From assembly GCF_900100155.1 (NCBI RefSeq), contig NZ_FMTP01000008.1, positions 1-64,000 on the forward strand: a DNA stretch of 64,000 nt, read 5' to 3'. Shown here piece by piece: positions 24,043 to 33,563 of the stretch (positions within the stretch are counted from its first letter, which is position 1; every line of letters starts with the position of its first letter). This DNA comes from Ancylobacter rudongensis. GTDB taxonomy: Bacteria > Pseudomonadota > Alphaproteobacteria > Rhizobiales > Xanthobacteraceae. The position numbers and the translations under genes are program-made. The notes beneath the pieces are model-generated. The model searched no databases. It was given only the letters and a program-made list of their open reading frames with translations, and was not told the DNA's origin.

Positions 24043-25371
24043 ATGGGACCCCAAGTCGTACCCGTCGCTTCCGATCCAACCTGCCCGCCCGACGCCGATG
24101 TCGTCATCGTCGGCGGCGGCATCATCGGCACAACAAGCGCGCTCTATCTCGCCGAGCGCGGCCTCAAGGTGGCGCTCTGCGAGAAGGGCCACATTGCCGG
24201 CGAGCAATCCAGCCGCAACTGGGGCTGGTGCCGGCAGGCCAAGCGCGACCCGCGCGAATTCGAGCTGATCCGCGAGGCGCTGCGCCTATGGCGCGGCATG
24301 GACGCCCATATCGGCGCCTCGACTGGCTTTGCCACGACAGGCATCCTGTTCGCCGCCAATGACGCGAAGAAGGAAGCCTCCTTCGCCGAATGGGTAAAGG
24401 ACGCAGCCGGCGCCGGCATTGCAGCCGAGATGCTGTCGGGCAGCGCGCTCGCCCGGCATATGCCCGGCGATACCAAGCCGCCGCCGGCCGCGCTCTGGTG
24501 CGCGTCCGACGGGCGGGCCGAGCCGCAAAAGGCGGCGCCGGCGATCGCCGAGGCGGCGCGCAAGCGCGGCGCCATCATCCTCACCGATTGCGCGGTGCGC
24601 GGCGTCGAGACCGGCGGCGGCCGCGTGATCGCCGCCGTCACCGAGCGCGGGCGCATCTCTACGCCCAATGTCGTGGTCGCCGGCGGAGCGTGGACGCGGC
24701 GTATTCTCGCCGATGTCGGCATCGCCCTGCCGCAGCTGAAGGTGCGCGCCAGCGTGCTGCGCACCTCGCCCGTGCCGGGCGGCCCGATGCCGGCGCTGTG
24801 GGACCATGATTTCGCCTTCCGGCGCCGGGAGGATGGCGGCTACACCCTCGCCAACGGCCATGTGAACGTGGTGCCCATCGTGCCGGACAGCTTCCGTTTC
24901 GCCCTCCCCTTCCTCCCCGCGCTGCAGATGGAATACGCCTCGCTGCGGCTGCGGCTCGGGCCGCGCTTCATCACCGAATGGCGGGAGAGTGCGCGGCGCG
25001 CCTTCGATGAACCTTCGGTCTATGAAGCGGCGCGGGTGCTCGATCCGGCGCCGGACCACGGTTATCTCCAGCAGGCCTTCGCCGCGCTGCAGCGGCGCTT
25101 CCCGGCCTTTGCCGGGGCGCGGATCGTGCAGAGCTGGGCCGGCTTCATCGACGCGACACCCGATGCGGTGCCGGTCATTTCGCCCGTCGACACTGTGTCC
25201 GGCCTGATCGTCGCCACCGGCTTTTCCGGCCACGGCTTCGGCATCGGCCCGGGCGCCGGCCATCTGGTCGCCGATCTCGTCACCGGCGCCACGCCAATCG
25301 CCGACCCGCAGCCCTATCGCCTCTCGCGCTTCTTCGACGGCTCGCGCCCGCGCCCGATGGCGGGGCTTTGA
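24043..25371 (+). CDS. FAD-dependent amine/amino-acid oxidoreductase (DAO family)
   Basis: 442-residue flavoprotein of the D-amino-acid oxidase/glycine oxidase fold. ADVVIVGGGIIGTTSALYLA is the dinucleotide-binding motif, followed by the SSRNWGWCRQ segment that contacts the flavin in related enzymes. The C-terminal VQSWAGFIDATPDAVPVI and GFSGHGFGIGPGAGHLVADL complete the FAD site. I chose the ATG at 24043; an in-frame ATG at 24001 (14 more residues) is also possible because the predicted sigma-54 transcript starts near 23988. It forms an operon with the next FAD gene (28 bases apart), and a polyamine-type importer lies convergent downstream, so an amine substrate is likely. Confidence 0.85.
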   Translation: MGPQVVPVASDPTCPPDADVVIVGGGIIGTTSALYLAERGLKVALCEKGHIAGEQSSRNWGWCRQAKRDPREFELIREALRLWRGMDAHIGASTGFATTGILFAANDAKKEASFAEWVKDAAGAGIAAEMLSGSALARHMPGDTKPPPAALWCASDGRAEPQKAAPAIAEAARKRGAIILTDCAVRGVETGGGRVIAAVTERGRISTPNVVVAGGAWTRRILADVGIALPQLKVRASVLRTSPVPGGPMPALWDHDFAFRRREDGGYTLANGHVNVVPIVPDSFRFALPFLPALQMEYASLRLRLGPRFITEWRESARRAFDEPSVYEAARVLDPAPDHGYLQQAFAALQRRFPAFAGARIVQSWAGFIDATPDAVPVISPVDTVSGLIVATGFSGHGFGIGPGAGHLVADLVTGATPIADPQPYRLSRFFDGSRPRPMAGL

Positions 25372-25399
25372 GAACACCGGCCCCGAGCGGAGACATCTG

Positions 25400-26695
25400 A
25401 TGGTCGAGACCCTTGCCCGCCGCCCCATGCCGCGCTCGCTCTACCGGGAGACCGCGCCGCCGGCGCCGGAAACCGCCGCGCTGGCGGGCGATGTCACGGC
25501 GCAGGTGGTCATCGTCGGCGCCGGTTTCACCGGCCTCTCCGCCGCGCTGCACCTCGCCGAATCCGGCATCGACACGGTGGTGCTTGAGGCGAGCCAGATC
25601 GGCTGGGGCGCCTCCGGCCGCAATGGCGGACAGGTCAATCCGGGGCTGAAATGGGAACCGGAGGAGTTGGAGCAAGCCTTTGGCGCCGATCTCGGCGGGC
25701 GAATGGTGCGGCTCGGCGATGAGGCGCCCGGCCTCGTCTTCGACCTCATCGCCCGTCACCGCATCGACTGCGCCCCCCGGCGCGGCGGCACGCTGCGGGC
25801 CGCCCTCTCCGAACGCGCCGCCAAGGGGGTGCGCGAGTTCCAGCGGCAATGGGCGGCACGCGGCGCCGATGTGGTGATCGCGGAGGGCAAGGAGATGGCC
25901 CGCCTCACCGGCACCGGCTTCTATCCCCTCGGCGCCCATGACCGGCGCGGCGGACAGGTGAACCCGCTCGCCTATTGCCGGGGCCTCGCGCGCGCGGCAC
26001 TCGCGGCCGGCGCCCGACTGTTCACCGATACGCCAGCCACGCGGCTGGGGCGGAGTGCCGGCGGCTGGGAGATCGCGACGCCGAACGGCCTGGTGCGCGC
26101 CGAGCGGGTGATCCTCGCCACCAATGGCTATAGCGACGACCTCTGGCCCGGCCTGCGGCGCAGCGTGATTCCGGTCTATTCCTCGGTCACCGCCACCGAG
26201 CCGCTGCCGCCGGAGCTGGCGGCGCCGCTCATGCCGAACGGCGTGGTGCTGTACGAGATGTCGGCCTCCTATGCCTATTACCGGGTCGATGACGCCGGCC
26301 GCTTCGTCATGGGTGGGCGCAGCGTGTTGCGGCCGGCGACCGCTCGGCAGGATTTTCGCGCGCTCGTCGATCACGCCACCCGGCTGTTCCCGGTGCTCAA
26401 GGCGGTGGAATGGACGCATCGCTGGAATGGGCAGGTCGCCGTCACCTGGGATAACCTGCCGCATCTGCACGAGCCGGAGCCGGGGCTGACCATCGGGCTC
26501 GGCTATAATGGCCGGGGCGTCGCCATGGCCACCGCGACCGGCCGCATGCTCGCCCGGCACGCCGCTGGCGGCGGGCGGGAGGCGCTCGACCTCCCCGTCA
26601 CCCGCATCAAGCCGATCCTCGGCCATGCCGCCTGGCCGCTGGCGGTGAAGGCGCGGCTGAAATGGGACCGGCTGCGCGAGACCTTCCAGCGCTGA
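25400..26695 (+). CDS. FAD-dependent oxidoreductase, PuuB-like (gamma-glutamylputrescine oxidase family)
   Basis: 431-residue flavoprotein of the DAO family. Characteristic segments are SLYRETAPPAP at the N-terminus, VVIVGAGFTGLSAALHLAE (FAD motif), LEASQIGWGASGRNGGQVNPG and the C-terminal WNGQVAVTWDNLPHLHEP and GLGYNGRGVAMATATGRMLA. This set is the hallmark of the PuuB/OrdL group, which oxidises gamma-glutamylputrescine and similar amines. It follows another FAD oxidoreductase under a sigma-54 promoter and is convergent with a putrescine/spermidine-type ABC importer. Polyamine or related amine oxidation is therefore probable, but no PuuA-type ligase is seen nearby. Confidence 0.87.
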   Translation: MVETLARRPMPRSLYRETAPPAPETAALAGDVTAQVVIVGAGFTGLSAALHLAESGIDTVVLEASQIGWGASGRNGGQVNPGLKWEPEELEQAFGADLGGRMVRLGDEAPGLVFDLIARHRIDCAPRRGGTLRAALSERAAKGVREFQRQWAARGADVVIAEGKEMARLTGTGFYPLGAHDRRGGQVNPLAYCRGLARAALAAGARLFTDTPATRLGRSAGGWEIATPNGLVRAERVILATNGYSDDLWPGLRRSVIPVYSSVTATEPLPPELAAPLMPNGVVLYEMSASYAYYRVDDAGRFVMGGRSVLRPATARQDFRALVDHATRLFPVLKAVEWTHRWNGQVAVTWDNLPHLHEPEPGLTIGLGYNGRGVAMATATGRMLARHAAGGGREALDLPVTRIKPILGHAAWPLAVKARLKWDRLRETFQR

Positions 26696-26727
26696 AGCTC
26701 TCGAGCGCGGAGGGGGCGGCGCCGCCG

Positions 26728-27555
26728 TCAGCCACCGGTGCCGCGCAGGCGCTCGGAGCGGCGGCGCAGCAGTTCCAGCGTCAGCATCAGCAGAGCGGCG
26801 AAAAAGACCAGCAGCGTCGCGGCGGCGGTAATGGTTGGCGAGATCTGCTCGCGAATGCCGGAGAACATCTGCCGCGGCAGGGTGCGCTGGTCCGGGCTGG
26901 CGAGGAACAGCGCCACCACCACCTCGTCCCAGGAGGTGACGAAGGCGAACAGCGCGCCCGATGTCACACCTGGGGCGATCAGTGGCAGGGTGATGGTGCG
27001 GAACGTCGTCCAGGGCGAGGCGCCGAGCGAGGCGGCGGCCCGGGTCAGCGTGCGGTCGAAGCCGGTGAGGGTCGCCGTCACGGTGATGACGACGAAGGGC
27101 GTGCCGAGAATGGCATGGGCGAGGATGAGGCCGAGATAGGTGTTGTTCAGCCCCACCGCCGCGAAGCCGAAGAACATCGCCACCGCCACGATCACCACCG
27201 GCACGATCATCGGCGAGATCAGGATCGACAGGATCAGCCCGGCAAAGGGGACATTGCCGCGCGACAGGCCGAGCGCGGCGAGCGTGCCGAGCCCGGTGGC
27301 GATCAGCGTGGCGAATACCGCGACGATGCCGCTGTTCTGCAGCGCGATGCGCCAGCGCTCATCGGTGAAGAAATCGACATACCAGCGCAGGCTGAGGCCC
27401 GGCAGCGGATAGGTGAACCAGGGTTCGCTGGAGAAGGAGAGCGGCATGATCACCAGGATCGGGCCGATCAGGAACAGGAACACCAGGGCGCAGAAAACCG
27501 CGAAGAGGAAATAGGTCAGCTTCTCGCGCGGGGTCGCATAGGAGGGTGCCAGCAT
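26728..27555 (-). CDS. ABC transporter permease, PotC-like
   Basis: Inner-membrane permease of a spermidine/putrescine-type ABC importer; 275 residues with six transmembrane helices. The signature of the cytoplasmic coupling loop, AAASLGASPWTTFRTITLPLIAPG, is clear. The start at 27555 (MLAPSYATPREKL) is five bases from the stop of the upstream permease. A longer in-frame extension toward 28056 overlaps that gene and is not real. Last gene of the operon ATPase - binding protein - permease - permease. Confidence 0.92.
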   Translation of the reverse strand: MLAPSYATPREKLTYFLFAVFCALVFLFLIGPILVIMPLSFSSEPWFTYPLPGLSLRWYVDFFTDERWRIALQNSGIVAVFATLIATGLGTLAALGLSRGNVPFAGLILSILISPMIVPVVIVAVAMFFGFAAVGLNNTYLGLILAHAILGTPFVVITVTATLTGFDRTLTRAAASLGASPWTTFRTITLPLIAPGVTSGALFAFVTSWDEVVVALFLASPDQRTLPRQMFSGIREQISPTITAAATLLVFFAALLMLTLELLRRRSERLRGTGG

Positions 27556-27560
27556 GTCGA

Positions 27561-28817
27561 TCAGCCCAGCTTGACCTTGTCGATTCCGACGAAGCGGTTG
27601 AACAGCGCGTAGAGCGCCAGCGTGATCAGCAGCAGAATGGCGCCGAGCGCCGAGGCCTGCCCCCAGTTCATTTCGCGATTGGTGTAGAGCGCGACGAAAT
27701 AGCTGACCATCTGGTCCTGCGGCCCGCCGACCAGCGCCGGGGTGATGTAGTAACCCAGCGACAGGATGAAGGTGAGCAGGCAGCCGGCACCGACTCCGGG
27801 CAGGGTCTGCGGCATGTAGACCGAGACGAAGGCGGTGAGCGGCCCCGCGCCGAGCGAGCGCGCCGCCCGCAGATGCGAGGGGGGAATCGACTTCATCACC
27901 GAATAGATCGGCAGGATGGTGAAGGGCAGCTGGATATGCGTCATCGCCAGCACCGTGCCGAAACGGTTGAAGATGAGCTGCACCCGCTCGGTGGTCAGGT
28001 TCAGCGCCAGCAATATGTCGTTGAGCACGCCATTGCTCTGCAGCAGCACGATCCACGCGGTGGTCCGCACCAGGATCGAGGTGGTGAAGGGCAGCAGCAC
28101 CAGGATCATCAGCACATTGGCGTGGCGAGGGGGCAGGATCGCCAGCAGATGCGCCACGGGATAGCCAAGCACCAGCGTCGCCAGCGTCACCAGCAGGCTG
28201 ATCCAGATGGTACGGATGAAGATATCGACGAAGATCGACTGGTCGGCGAAATTGCGGCTCACCGCGCCTTCGGCATCCTGGCGCAGGTCGAGCGAGGTCA
28301 GCAGATAATAGGGCGTGAAGGTATTGCCGGCCCGCTTCATGATCGCCCAGAAATCAACTGAACCCCATTCGGGATCGGCGGCGATGAACTTCTCCCGCCA
28401 CGGCCCACCGCCGCCGGCATCAATCAGCCTTCCGGCCTTCAGGAAGCGCGAGCGGGCGCCCGGTACTTCGTAATTGATGCGCTTGCCGACCAGCGCCGTC
28501 GTGCGGTCCTTCTGCGTCTGCACCAGATCCTCGGCGAATGCCGCGAACACGTCCTCGCCGGGGGTCTCCCTTCCGTCCCATGCGTCCAGTGCCGCGATGG
28601 TACGCGGCATCGTCTCGCGCACCTCGGTGTTCTCTACCGCACGCAGCAGCATCAGCCCGATCGGCAGCGCGAATACTGCCAGCACGAACAGCAGCAGCGG
28701 GGCGACGAGCGAGAAGGAGCGCGCGCGATTGACGCGCTCGGCGCGCCTGAGCTTGGTCTTGAGCGAGGTGCGGTCCACGGCGGGTCCCGCCTCGCCTTCC
28801 AAGGTGGCCACGGTCAT
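27561..28817 (-). CDS. ABC transporter permease, PotB-like with large periplasmic insertion
   Basis: 418-residue permease of the polyamine-type importer. The first helix is VAPLLLFVLAVFALPIGLML. A periplasmic insert of about 130 residues follows (from ENTEVRETMPRTIAALDAW to the TSLDLRQDAEGAVS region), larger than in Escherichia coli PotB but common in rhizobial members. The core has VLVLLPFTTSILVRTTAWIVLL-type helices and the coupling loop RAARSLGAGPLTAFVSVYMP. I chose the ATG at 28817, which has GAGGGGGA upstream. It is coupled to the downstream PotC-like gene. Confidence 0.9.
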   Translation of the reverse strand: MTVATLEGEAGPAVDRTSLKTKLRRAERVNRARSFSLVAPLLLFVLAVFALPIGLMLLRAVENTEVRETMPRTIAALDAWDGRETPGEDVFAAFAEDLVQTQKDRTTALVGKRINYEVPGARSRFLKAGRLIDAGGGGPWREKFIAADPEWGSVDFWAIMKRAGNTFTPYYLLTSLDLRQDAEGAVSRNFADQSIFVDIFIRTIWISLLVTLATLVLGYPVAHLLAILPPRHANVLMILVLLPFTTSILVRTTAWIVLLQSNGVLNDILLALNLTTERVQLIFNRFGTVLAMTHIQLPFTILPIYSVMKSIPPSHLRAARSLGAGPLTAFVSVYMPQTLPGVGAGCLLTFILSLGYYITPALVGGPQDQMVSYFVALYTNREMNWGQASALGAILLLITLALYALFNRFVGIDKVKLG

Positions 28818-28996
28818 AGGAAATCCCCCTCGGCTGGTGCCGCGCCGTCCGCCCCTGGAGCCGGTTCGATCGGGTGGAATGACCTGATCGAACCGAAGGG
28901 AGTCGGCAGCGCGATCGATTTCCGGCCGGGACACCGAGAGTCCCGACCGGCCGTCACATCATGGCGCGTTCGGGGGAGACCCCGGCGCGCCAGGGA

Positions 28997-30067
28997 TCAC
29001 TGGGCGATCCAGGTGTTGAAGCGCTTCAGCAGCTCTTCCTTGTTGTCGCCCCAGAAGACGGGATCGTTGGCGAGCGCGGTCTTGGCATTTTCCGGCGCGG
29101 TCGGCAGGTCCTTGAGGATTTCCGGCGAGACCAGCGGGGTGGCGGCGAGCAGCGCGGGGCCATAGGAGATGTATTTGGTCTGCGCCGCCTGCGCCTCGGG
29201 GCTGGAGGCGAATTCGATGAACTTGTAGACCGCGTCGAGATCCTTGACGCCCTTCGGGATCGCCCACAGGTCGTAGTCGAGCAGCTGGCCGTCCCAGACG
29301 ATCTTGAAGTTCTTCTTGTCCACCTTGTTGGCGTTGAAGATGCGCCCGTTCCAGGCGGTCGCCATCACCACTTCGCCCGAGGCGAGCAGCTGCGGCGGCT
29401 GGGCGCCGGCCTCCCACCACACGATGTCGCTCTTGATGGTGTCGAGCTTCTTGAAGGCGCGATCGACGCCTTCCTTGGTCTTCAGCGTCTCATAGACCTT
29501 GTCGGCGGGCACGCCGTCGGCCATCAGCGCGAATTCGAGATTGCCGAAGGGCGTCTTCTGCAGCGAGCGCTTGCCCGGCCACTTCTTGGTGTCGAACAGG
29601 CCGGCGATGGTGGTCGGGCCGTCCTTAATCTTGTCGGCGTCATAGGCGTAGATGGTCGAATAGATGATGGTCGGGATGCCGCACTCGAAGGTGGAGCCCT
29701 TCACGAAGGCGGCCTCGCCGCCGAATTTGGAATAGTCGATCGGCGTCAGGAACCCCTCGTCGCAGCCCTGCTGCGCGGTGGCGGCGTCGACGTCGACGGC
29801 ATCCCAGGTGGTGTTGCCGGATTCGACCATGGCGCGGATGCGCGCCGCCTCGCCATTATACTCTTCCTGGACGATCTTCACCCCGGTCTTGGCGGTGTAG
29901 GGCTTGTAATAGGCCTCCTCCTGGCTGGTCTGGTAGGCGCCGCCCCAGGAGGTGATGGTGAGGCTGTCCGCTGCGAAGGCGGCCCCGCAGGTCGCCGAAA
30001 GGGCGAGCGCGGAGAGGGTCATCGTCAGCGACTTCAGCGGCACGAGCGACTTCAACTGCATGGTCAT
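28997..30067 (-). CDS. ABC transporter substrate-binding protein, PotD-like
   Basis: Periplasmic binding protein of the polyamine-type importer; 356 residues with a signal peptide (LKSLTMTLSALALSATCGAAFA, processed before ADSLTI). The mature start SLTITSWGGAYQTSQEEAYYKP is typical of the PotD-like group of extracellular solute-binding proteins in rhizobia. Further family features are GEVVMATAWNGRIFNANK and KYISYGPALLAA. It lies between the ATPase gene (41 bases) and the PotB-like gene (179 bases). The ligand is probably a polyamine or related cation, supported by the oxidases next door, but not proven. Confidence 0.9.
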   Translation of the reverse strand: MTMQLKSLVPLKSLTMTLSALALSATCGAAFAADSLTITSWGGAYQTSQEEAYYKPYTAKTGVKIVQEEYNGEAARIRAMVESGNTTWDAVDVDAATAQQGCDEGFLTPIDYSKFGGEAAFVKGSTFECGIPTIIYSTIYAYDADKIKDGPTTIAGLFDTKKWPGKRSLQKTPFGNLEFALMADGVPADKVYETLKTKEGVDRAFKKLDTIKSDIVWWEAGAQPPQLLASGEVVMATAWNGRIFNANKVDKKNFKIVWDGQLLDYDLWAIPKGVKDLDAVYKFIEFASSPEAQAAQTKYISYGPALLAATPLVSPEILKDLPTAPENAKTALANDPVFWGDNKEELLKRFNTWIAQ

Positions 30068-30108
30068 TCCCTTCGGATCGGTTGGCGGGAGGCGTCAGGG
30101 GGCAGGCG

Positions 30109-31212
30109 TCAGGCCGCGTCGAGGGCGCGGCAATCCTGCGCGCGCCATCCAAGCGGTATGCGGGAGCCGACAGAGAAGACCGGCCGGTCCTCGACATTGC
30201 CGACTTTCACGACCACATCGGCGCCGCTGTCGAGCACGCAGCGCACGCGCACATGGTCGCCGAGGTAGATCATCTCGGCGACCACGGCCTCGAAATGGTT
30301 GTCGAGGGGACCGCCGGGCGGGGCGATCTTGACCCGCTCGGGACGGATGGAGAGCAGGCAGTCCTCGCCCACCCGCGCCGCATCGGTGAGGGTGGCGGTG
30401 ACGACATCGCCATTGGCCAGCACGACCGAGCACAGCGTGCCATTGGCCGCCTCGATGCGGCCGGGAAGCCGGTTGTTTTCGCCGATGAACTGGGCGACGA
30501 AGGAATTGGCGGGGCTTTCATAGAGTTCGGCCGGCGGGGCGACCTGCTGGATGATGCCGGCATTGAACACGGCGACGCGGTCCGACATGGTCAGCGCCTC
30601 GCTCTGGTCGTGGGTGACATAGACCACGGTGATGCCGAGGCGCTCATGCAGATGGCGGATCTCCATTTGCATGTGCTCGCGCAGCTGCTTGTCGAGCGCG
30701 CCGAGCGGCTCGTCCATCAGCACCAGCTTCGGCTCGAATACCAGCGCCCGGGCGAGGGCGACGCGCTGCTGCTGGCCACCGGAGAGCTGGCCCGGCATGC
30801 GCGTGGCGAAGCTGCCCAGATGCACCATGTCGAGCGCCTTGGCGACACGCTCGGCGATCTCCGACTTCGGGAGGCCCCGCACCTTCAGGGGATAGCCGAC
30901 ATTCTGCGCCACGCTCATATGCGGGAACAGCGCGTAGTTCTGGAACACCATGCCGATGTTGCGCTTCTCGGGCGGCAGCGAGTCGATGCGGGCGCCGTCG
31001 AGCATGATGTCGCCGGAGGTCGGCGTCTCGAAGCCGGCGAGCATCATCAGCGTCGTGGTCTTACCCGAGCCCGACGGCCCCAGCATGGTGAGGAACTCGC
31101 CGCGGCGGATGCGCAGGCTGAGGTCCTTCACCACAAGCACTTCGCCGTCATAACTCTTCTGGACGCCGGCGAACTCGACGAAACTCTCGCTGGCACTGAC
31201 CGGAAGCTTCAT
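30109..31212 (-). CDS. potA: ABC transporter ATP-binding protein, PotA-like
   Basis: ATPase of the polyamine-type importer; 367 residues. Walker [10 protein letters not shown], signature [15 protein letters not shown], Walker [14 protein letters not shown] and the H-loop [11 protein letters not shown] are all intact. The C-terminal third is a TOBE regulatory domain ([18 protein letters not shown]). It is first in the operon; a sigma-54-like promoter lies 136 bases upstream (31348-31362). Confidence 0.93.
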   Translation of the reverse strand: MKLPVSASESFVEFAGVQKSYDGEVLVVKDLSLRIRRGEFLTMLGPSGSGKTTTLMMLAGFETPTSGDIMLDGARIDSLPPEKRNIGMVFQNYALFPHMSVAQNVGYPLKVRGLPKSEIAERVAKALDMVHLGSFATRMPGQLSGGQQQRVALARALVFEPKLVLMDEPLGALDKQLREHMQMEIRHLHERLGITVVYVTHDQSEALTMSDRVAVFNAGIIQQVAPPAELYESPANSFVAQFIGENNRLPGRIEAANGTLCSVVLANGDVVTATLTDAARVGEDCLLSIRPERVKIAPPGGPLDNHFEAVVAEMIYLGDHVRVRCVLDSGADVVVKVGNVEDRPVFSVGSRIPLGWRAQDCRALDAA

Positions 31213-31833
31213 GGTTCCTCCTCAGACATGCCGGGCGAGGAACGTTTCGTTCCCTGCACGGCGCATCAGCCTTTCCGCATGTGCCGGATTCGCCGCAGGT
31301 GCCGACATACGGCCAGACCCCCTCGGCTTGCGCACCCCGTTCCTTCCGCAAGCGGCATGCCAAGCTGAGCCGAGCGTGCCGCCCGACCAGCCCAGGGGGC
31401 GATAAAATCGTTATGTAATAGCTACTTGTCGTATAATTTCTGGGGGCGTCGCAGGCGGAAATCGCAGCAGGATGTCCGCGTGGGCGCGTGGGACGGCGCC
31501 GATTGCGGCACGCATGCCCCGGCGTATCTGGCCCGCCTGGAAGCGCGAGAAGCTGATGCTGATTAATAAATGAGCTAGCCTGTTTTACGGGCTAGGCGTG
31601 CGAGGATACCGCGGGAACCCGCTGATTCCGCCCGTCCGGCGGACACGAGCAAAGGCCGCCCGCGGCGCAGGCACGGAACAGGAAGCATCAGGCGGCATGC
31701 CCAATCCGTCATTCCCGCTGAACACAGGCGACCTCCGCCTAAGCTGGCGGCGGCAACCGGGAAGAATGACCCTTTTCGATGCGCCGGCGGGGAGGTCGGG
31801 GAGGCTGGCGACCAAGGGGGCACCCAAGCACGA
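31213..31833. other. Intergenic region upstream of the polyamine importer
   Basis: About 620 bases with no supportable gene. It contains a sigma-54-like promoter for potA (31348-31362) and an AT-rich patch (31400-31440) that could be a bending or activator region. An imperfect hairpin lies around CTAGCC/GGCTAG (31575-31595). Open frames in the right half are compositionally unlike genes. Confidence 0.4.
31348..31362 (-). promoter_or_regulatory. Candidate sigma-54 promoter of the polyamine importer operon
   Basis: On the minus strand TGGCATGCCGCTTGC keeps the invariant GG and GC ten bases apart; the -24 box has T in place of the last C. It lies 136 bases before the potA start. Confidence 0.5.
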
Positions 31834-31862
31834 ACGGCCCGACCGCCGGGCGGTCGGGCCGT
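31834..31862 (-). terminator. Hairpin downstream of the formamidase gene
   Basis: A perfect 12-bp stem (ACGGCCCGACCG / CGGTCGGGCCGT) with a 5-nt loop lies 34 bases past the formamidase stop. It has no U-tract on the minus strand, so termination may be Rho-assisted. Confidence 0.55.
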
Positions 31863-31896
31863 CTCGTCGTTTGGCGGCGACGGCTTTCGGATGCCG

Positions 31897-32832
31897 TCAG
31901 AGCAGCGATTTGGCGAGCAGCATGTGGACGCCCTTATTGCCGTCCACCATCTGCGTCACCCGCAGGTTACCGGCCAGCGAGCACAGCATGTAGGCCTGGT
32001 TGCGCGAGAGATTGGTCCGCTCGCACACATGCTTGACCATTTCCCGCGTCGCCTGCTTGGCGGCATCGTCGAGATCCTCGTCAAGGCCGATCGACATCAG
32101 GTGGGTGGCGCTCTCGGCGAAGGGCCAGTCGAGCCGCATGTCCTTGCGCAGGGTCAGGCGGAACGTGCCGGTGACGCCGGTTTCCAGCGCGGTGATGCAC
32201 ACCTCGCCATCGCCCTGCACGCCGTGCCCGTCACCGGCGAAGAACAGCGCGCCCTCGTTGAAGACAGGCAGATACAGCGTGGTGCCGGCGCGCAGTTCCT
32301 TATTGTCCATGTTGCCGCCAAAGGCACGCGGCACCGGCGAGCCGCAGCGGCCCCAGGCCGGCGGCGGGGCGGTGGCGATGATGCCGAAGAACGGGTCGAG
32401 CGGAATCTCCGTGCCCCACGGCATGACGCAGACATTCCGCGCGTGATCGACCACCGGGTGGATGGTCTCGTAGTCGGTGAACTCGTCCGGCAACGTGCCG
32501 AGCAGCGGCAGGATGGAGACGAAGCCCCAGTCCTGGCGCACCTTCACGTCGAGAATGTCGACCTGCAGCGTATCGCCCGGCTTGGCGTCCTGCACATAGA
32601 CCGGGCCGGTGATGAAATGCGGCCCCGGCCCGGGCGGCAGCGTGTCGAGGGCGGCCATGTAGTCGGCAGGAACCGGCAGGTTGTCCGGCAGCGTCTCCTT
32701 GCCGCCCGCGGGGAAGGAGTGCAGCGTCACCACATCTCCGGAGGCCACCTCCAGCACCGGCGGCGTGGAGCTGTCGAGATAGCCCAACACCATGTTCTCC
32801 GGTGTGGCGGGGATTTCGAAGCGGCGCGACAT
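31897..32832 (-). CDS. fmdA: Acetamidase/formamidase
   Basis: Hydrolyses formamide or short aliphatic amides to ammonia and the acid in the cytoplasm. 311 residues; family segments are HFITGPVYVQDAKPGDTLQV, AFGGNMDNKELRAGT, FFAGDGHGVQGDGEVCITALE and the C-terminal VTQMVDGNKGVHMLLAK. It is the last gene of an operon with a UrtABCDE-type ABC importer, the same gene pairing as the amide-urea transporter and formamidase of Methylophilus. It is a shorter paralogue of the enzyme half of the AraC fusion at 15619-17979. Confidence 0.92.
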   Translation of the reverse strand: MSRRFEIPATPENMVLGYLDSSTPPVLEVASGDVVTLHSFPAGGKETLPDNLPVPADYMAALDTLPPGPGPHFITGPVYVQDAKPGDTLQVDILDVKVRQDWGFVSILPLLGTLPDEFTDYETIHPVVDHARNVCVMPWGTEIPLDPFFGIIATAPPPAWGRCGSPVPRAFGGNMDNKELRAGTTLYLPVFNEGALFFAGDGHGVQGDGEVCITALETGVTGTFRLTLRKDMRLDWPFAESATHLMSIGLDEDLDDAAKQATREMVKHVCERTNLSRNQAYMLCSLAGNLRVTQMVDGNKGVHMLLAKSLL

Positions 32833-32864
32833 TGGAAGCTCCTGGGAATCTCTGGGATAGGGGT

Positions 32865-33563
32865 TCAGACGGCGATGAAGCGGGAGAGGTGATCGCGCGT
32901 CATCGTCTCGGCGCGGCCGGCCTCGACGATGGCGCCACGCGAGAGGATGACAAAGCCATCAGCCGTGTCGATGGCGAAATCGAGATATTGCTCGACCAGC
33001 AGGATCGACAGCCGCCCCTTCAGCGCCCGCAGCACCTCGCCGATCAGGGCGACGATGTTGGGCTGGATGCCTTCGGTGGGCTCATCGAGGATCAGCAGCT
33101 TCGGCTGGGTGACGAGGGCGCGGGCGAGCGCCAGTTGCTGCTGCTGCCCGCCCGAGAGCGCACCGCCGGGCCGCCTCCACATTTCGCGCAGCACCGGGAA
33201 CAGGTCGATCGCCTCGTCCATGGCTGGCGTGCCATAGGTGCCGTGCGCGCGGGCGGCGGCCTCGACATTCTCGCCCACCGTCAGTTCGGAAAAGATCTCG
33301 CGGCCCTGCGGCACATAGGCGAGGCCGGCGCGGGAGCGCCGGTGCGGCGACCAGGCGGTGGCGTCCGCGCCGTCGATGCGGATGGTACCGGCGCTCGGAG
33401 CGAGCAGGCCCATCAGGCATTTGAGCAGGGTCGACTTGCCGGCGCCGTTGCGCCCGAGCACGGCGAGACACTCGCCCGGCGCGATCTCGAAGCCGATCTG
33501 GCGCAGCACCTGCGCCGAGCCGTAATGCTGATCGAGACCTTCCACTGAGAACCGCATACTCAT
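32865..33563 (-). CDS. urtE: Urea/amide ABC transporter ATP-binding protein UrtE
   Basis: Second ATPase of the branched-chain/urea-type importer; 232 residues. Walker A GRNGAGKST, signature LSGGQQQQLALARAL, Walker B KLLILDEPTEGIQPNIV and LLVEQYLDFA are typical of UrtE/LivF, and EGIQP is the usual UrtE form. The start at 33563 (MSMRFSVEGL) overlaps the urtD stop by ATGA. The formamidase gene follows 32 bases later. Confidence 0.93.
   Translation of the reverse strand: MSMRFSVEGLDQHYGSAQVLRQIGFEIAPGECLAVLGRNGAGKSTLLKCLMGLLAPSAGTIRIDGADATAWSPHRRSRAGLAYVPQGREIFSELTVGENVEAAARAHGTYGTPAMDEAIDLFPVLREMWRRPGGALSGGQQQQLALARALVTQPKLLILDEPTEGIQPNIVALIGEVLRALKGRLSILLVEQYLDFAIDTADGFVILSRGAIVEAGRAETMTRDHLSRFIAV

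Noticed and set aside
27556-28056. Upstream extension of the PotC-like permease frame
   Set aside because: It overlaps the certain PotB-like gene in another frame and has no membrane or domain character.
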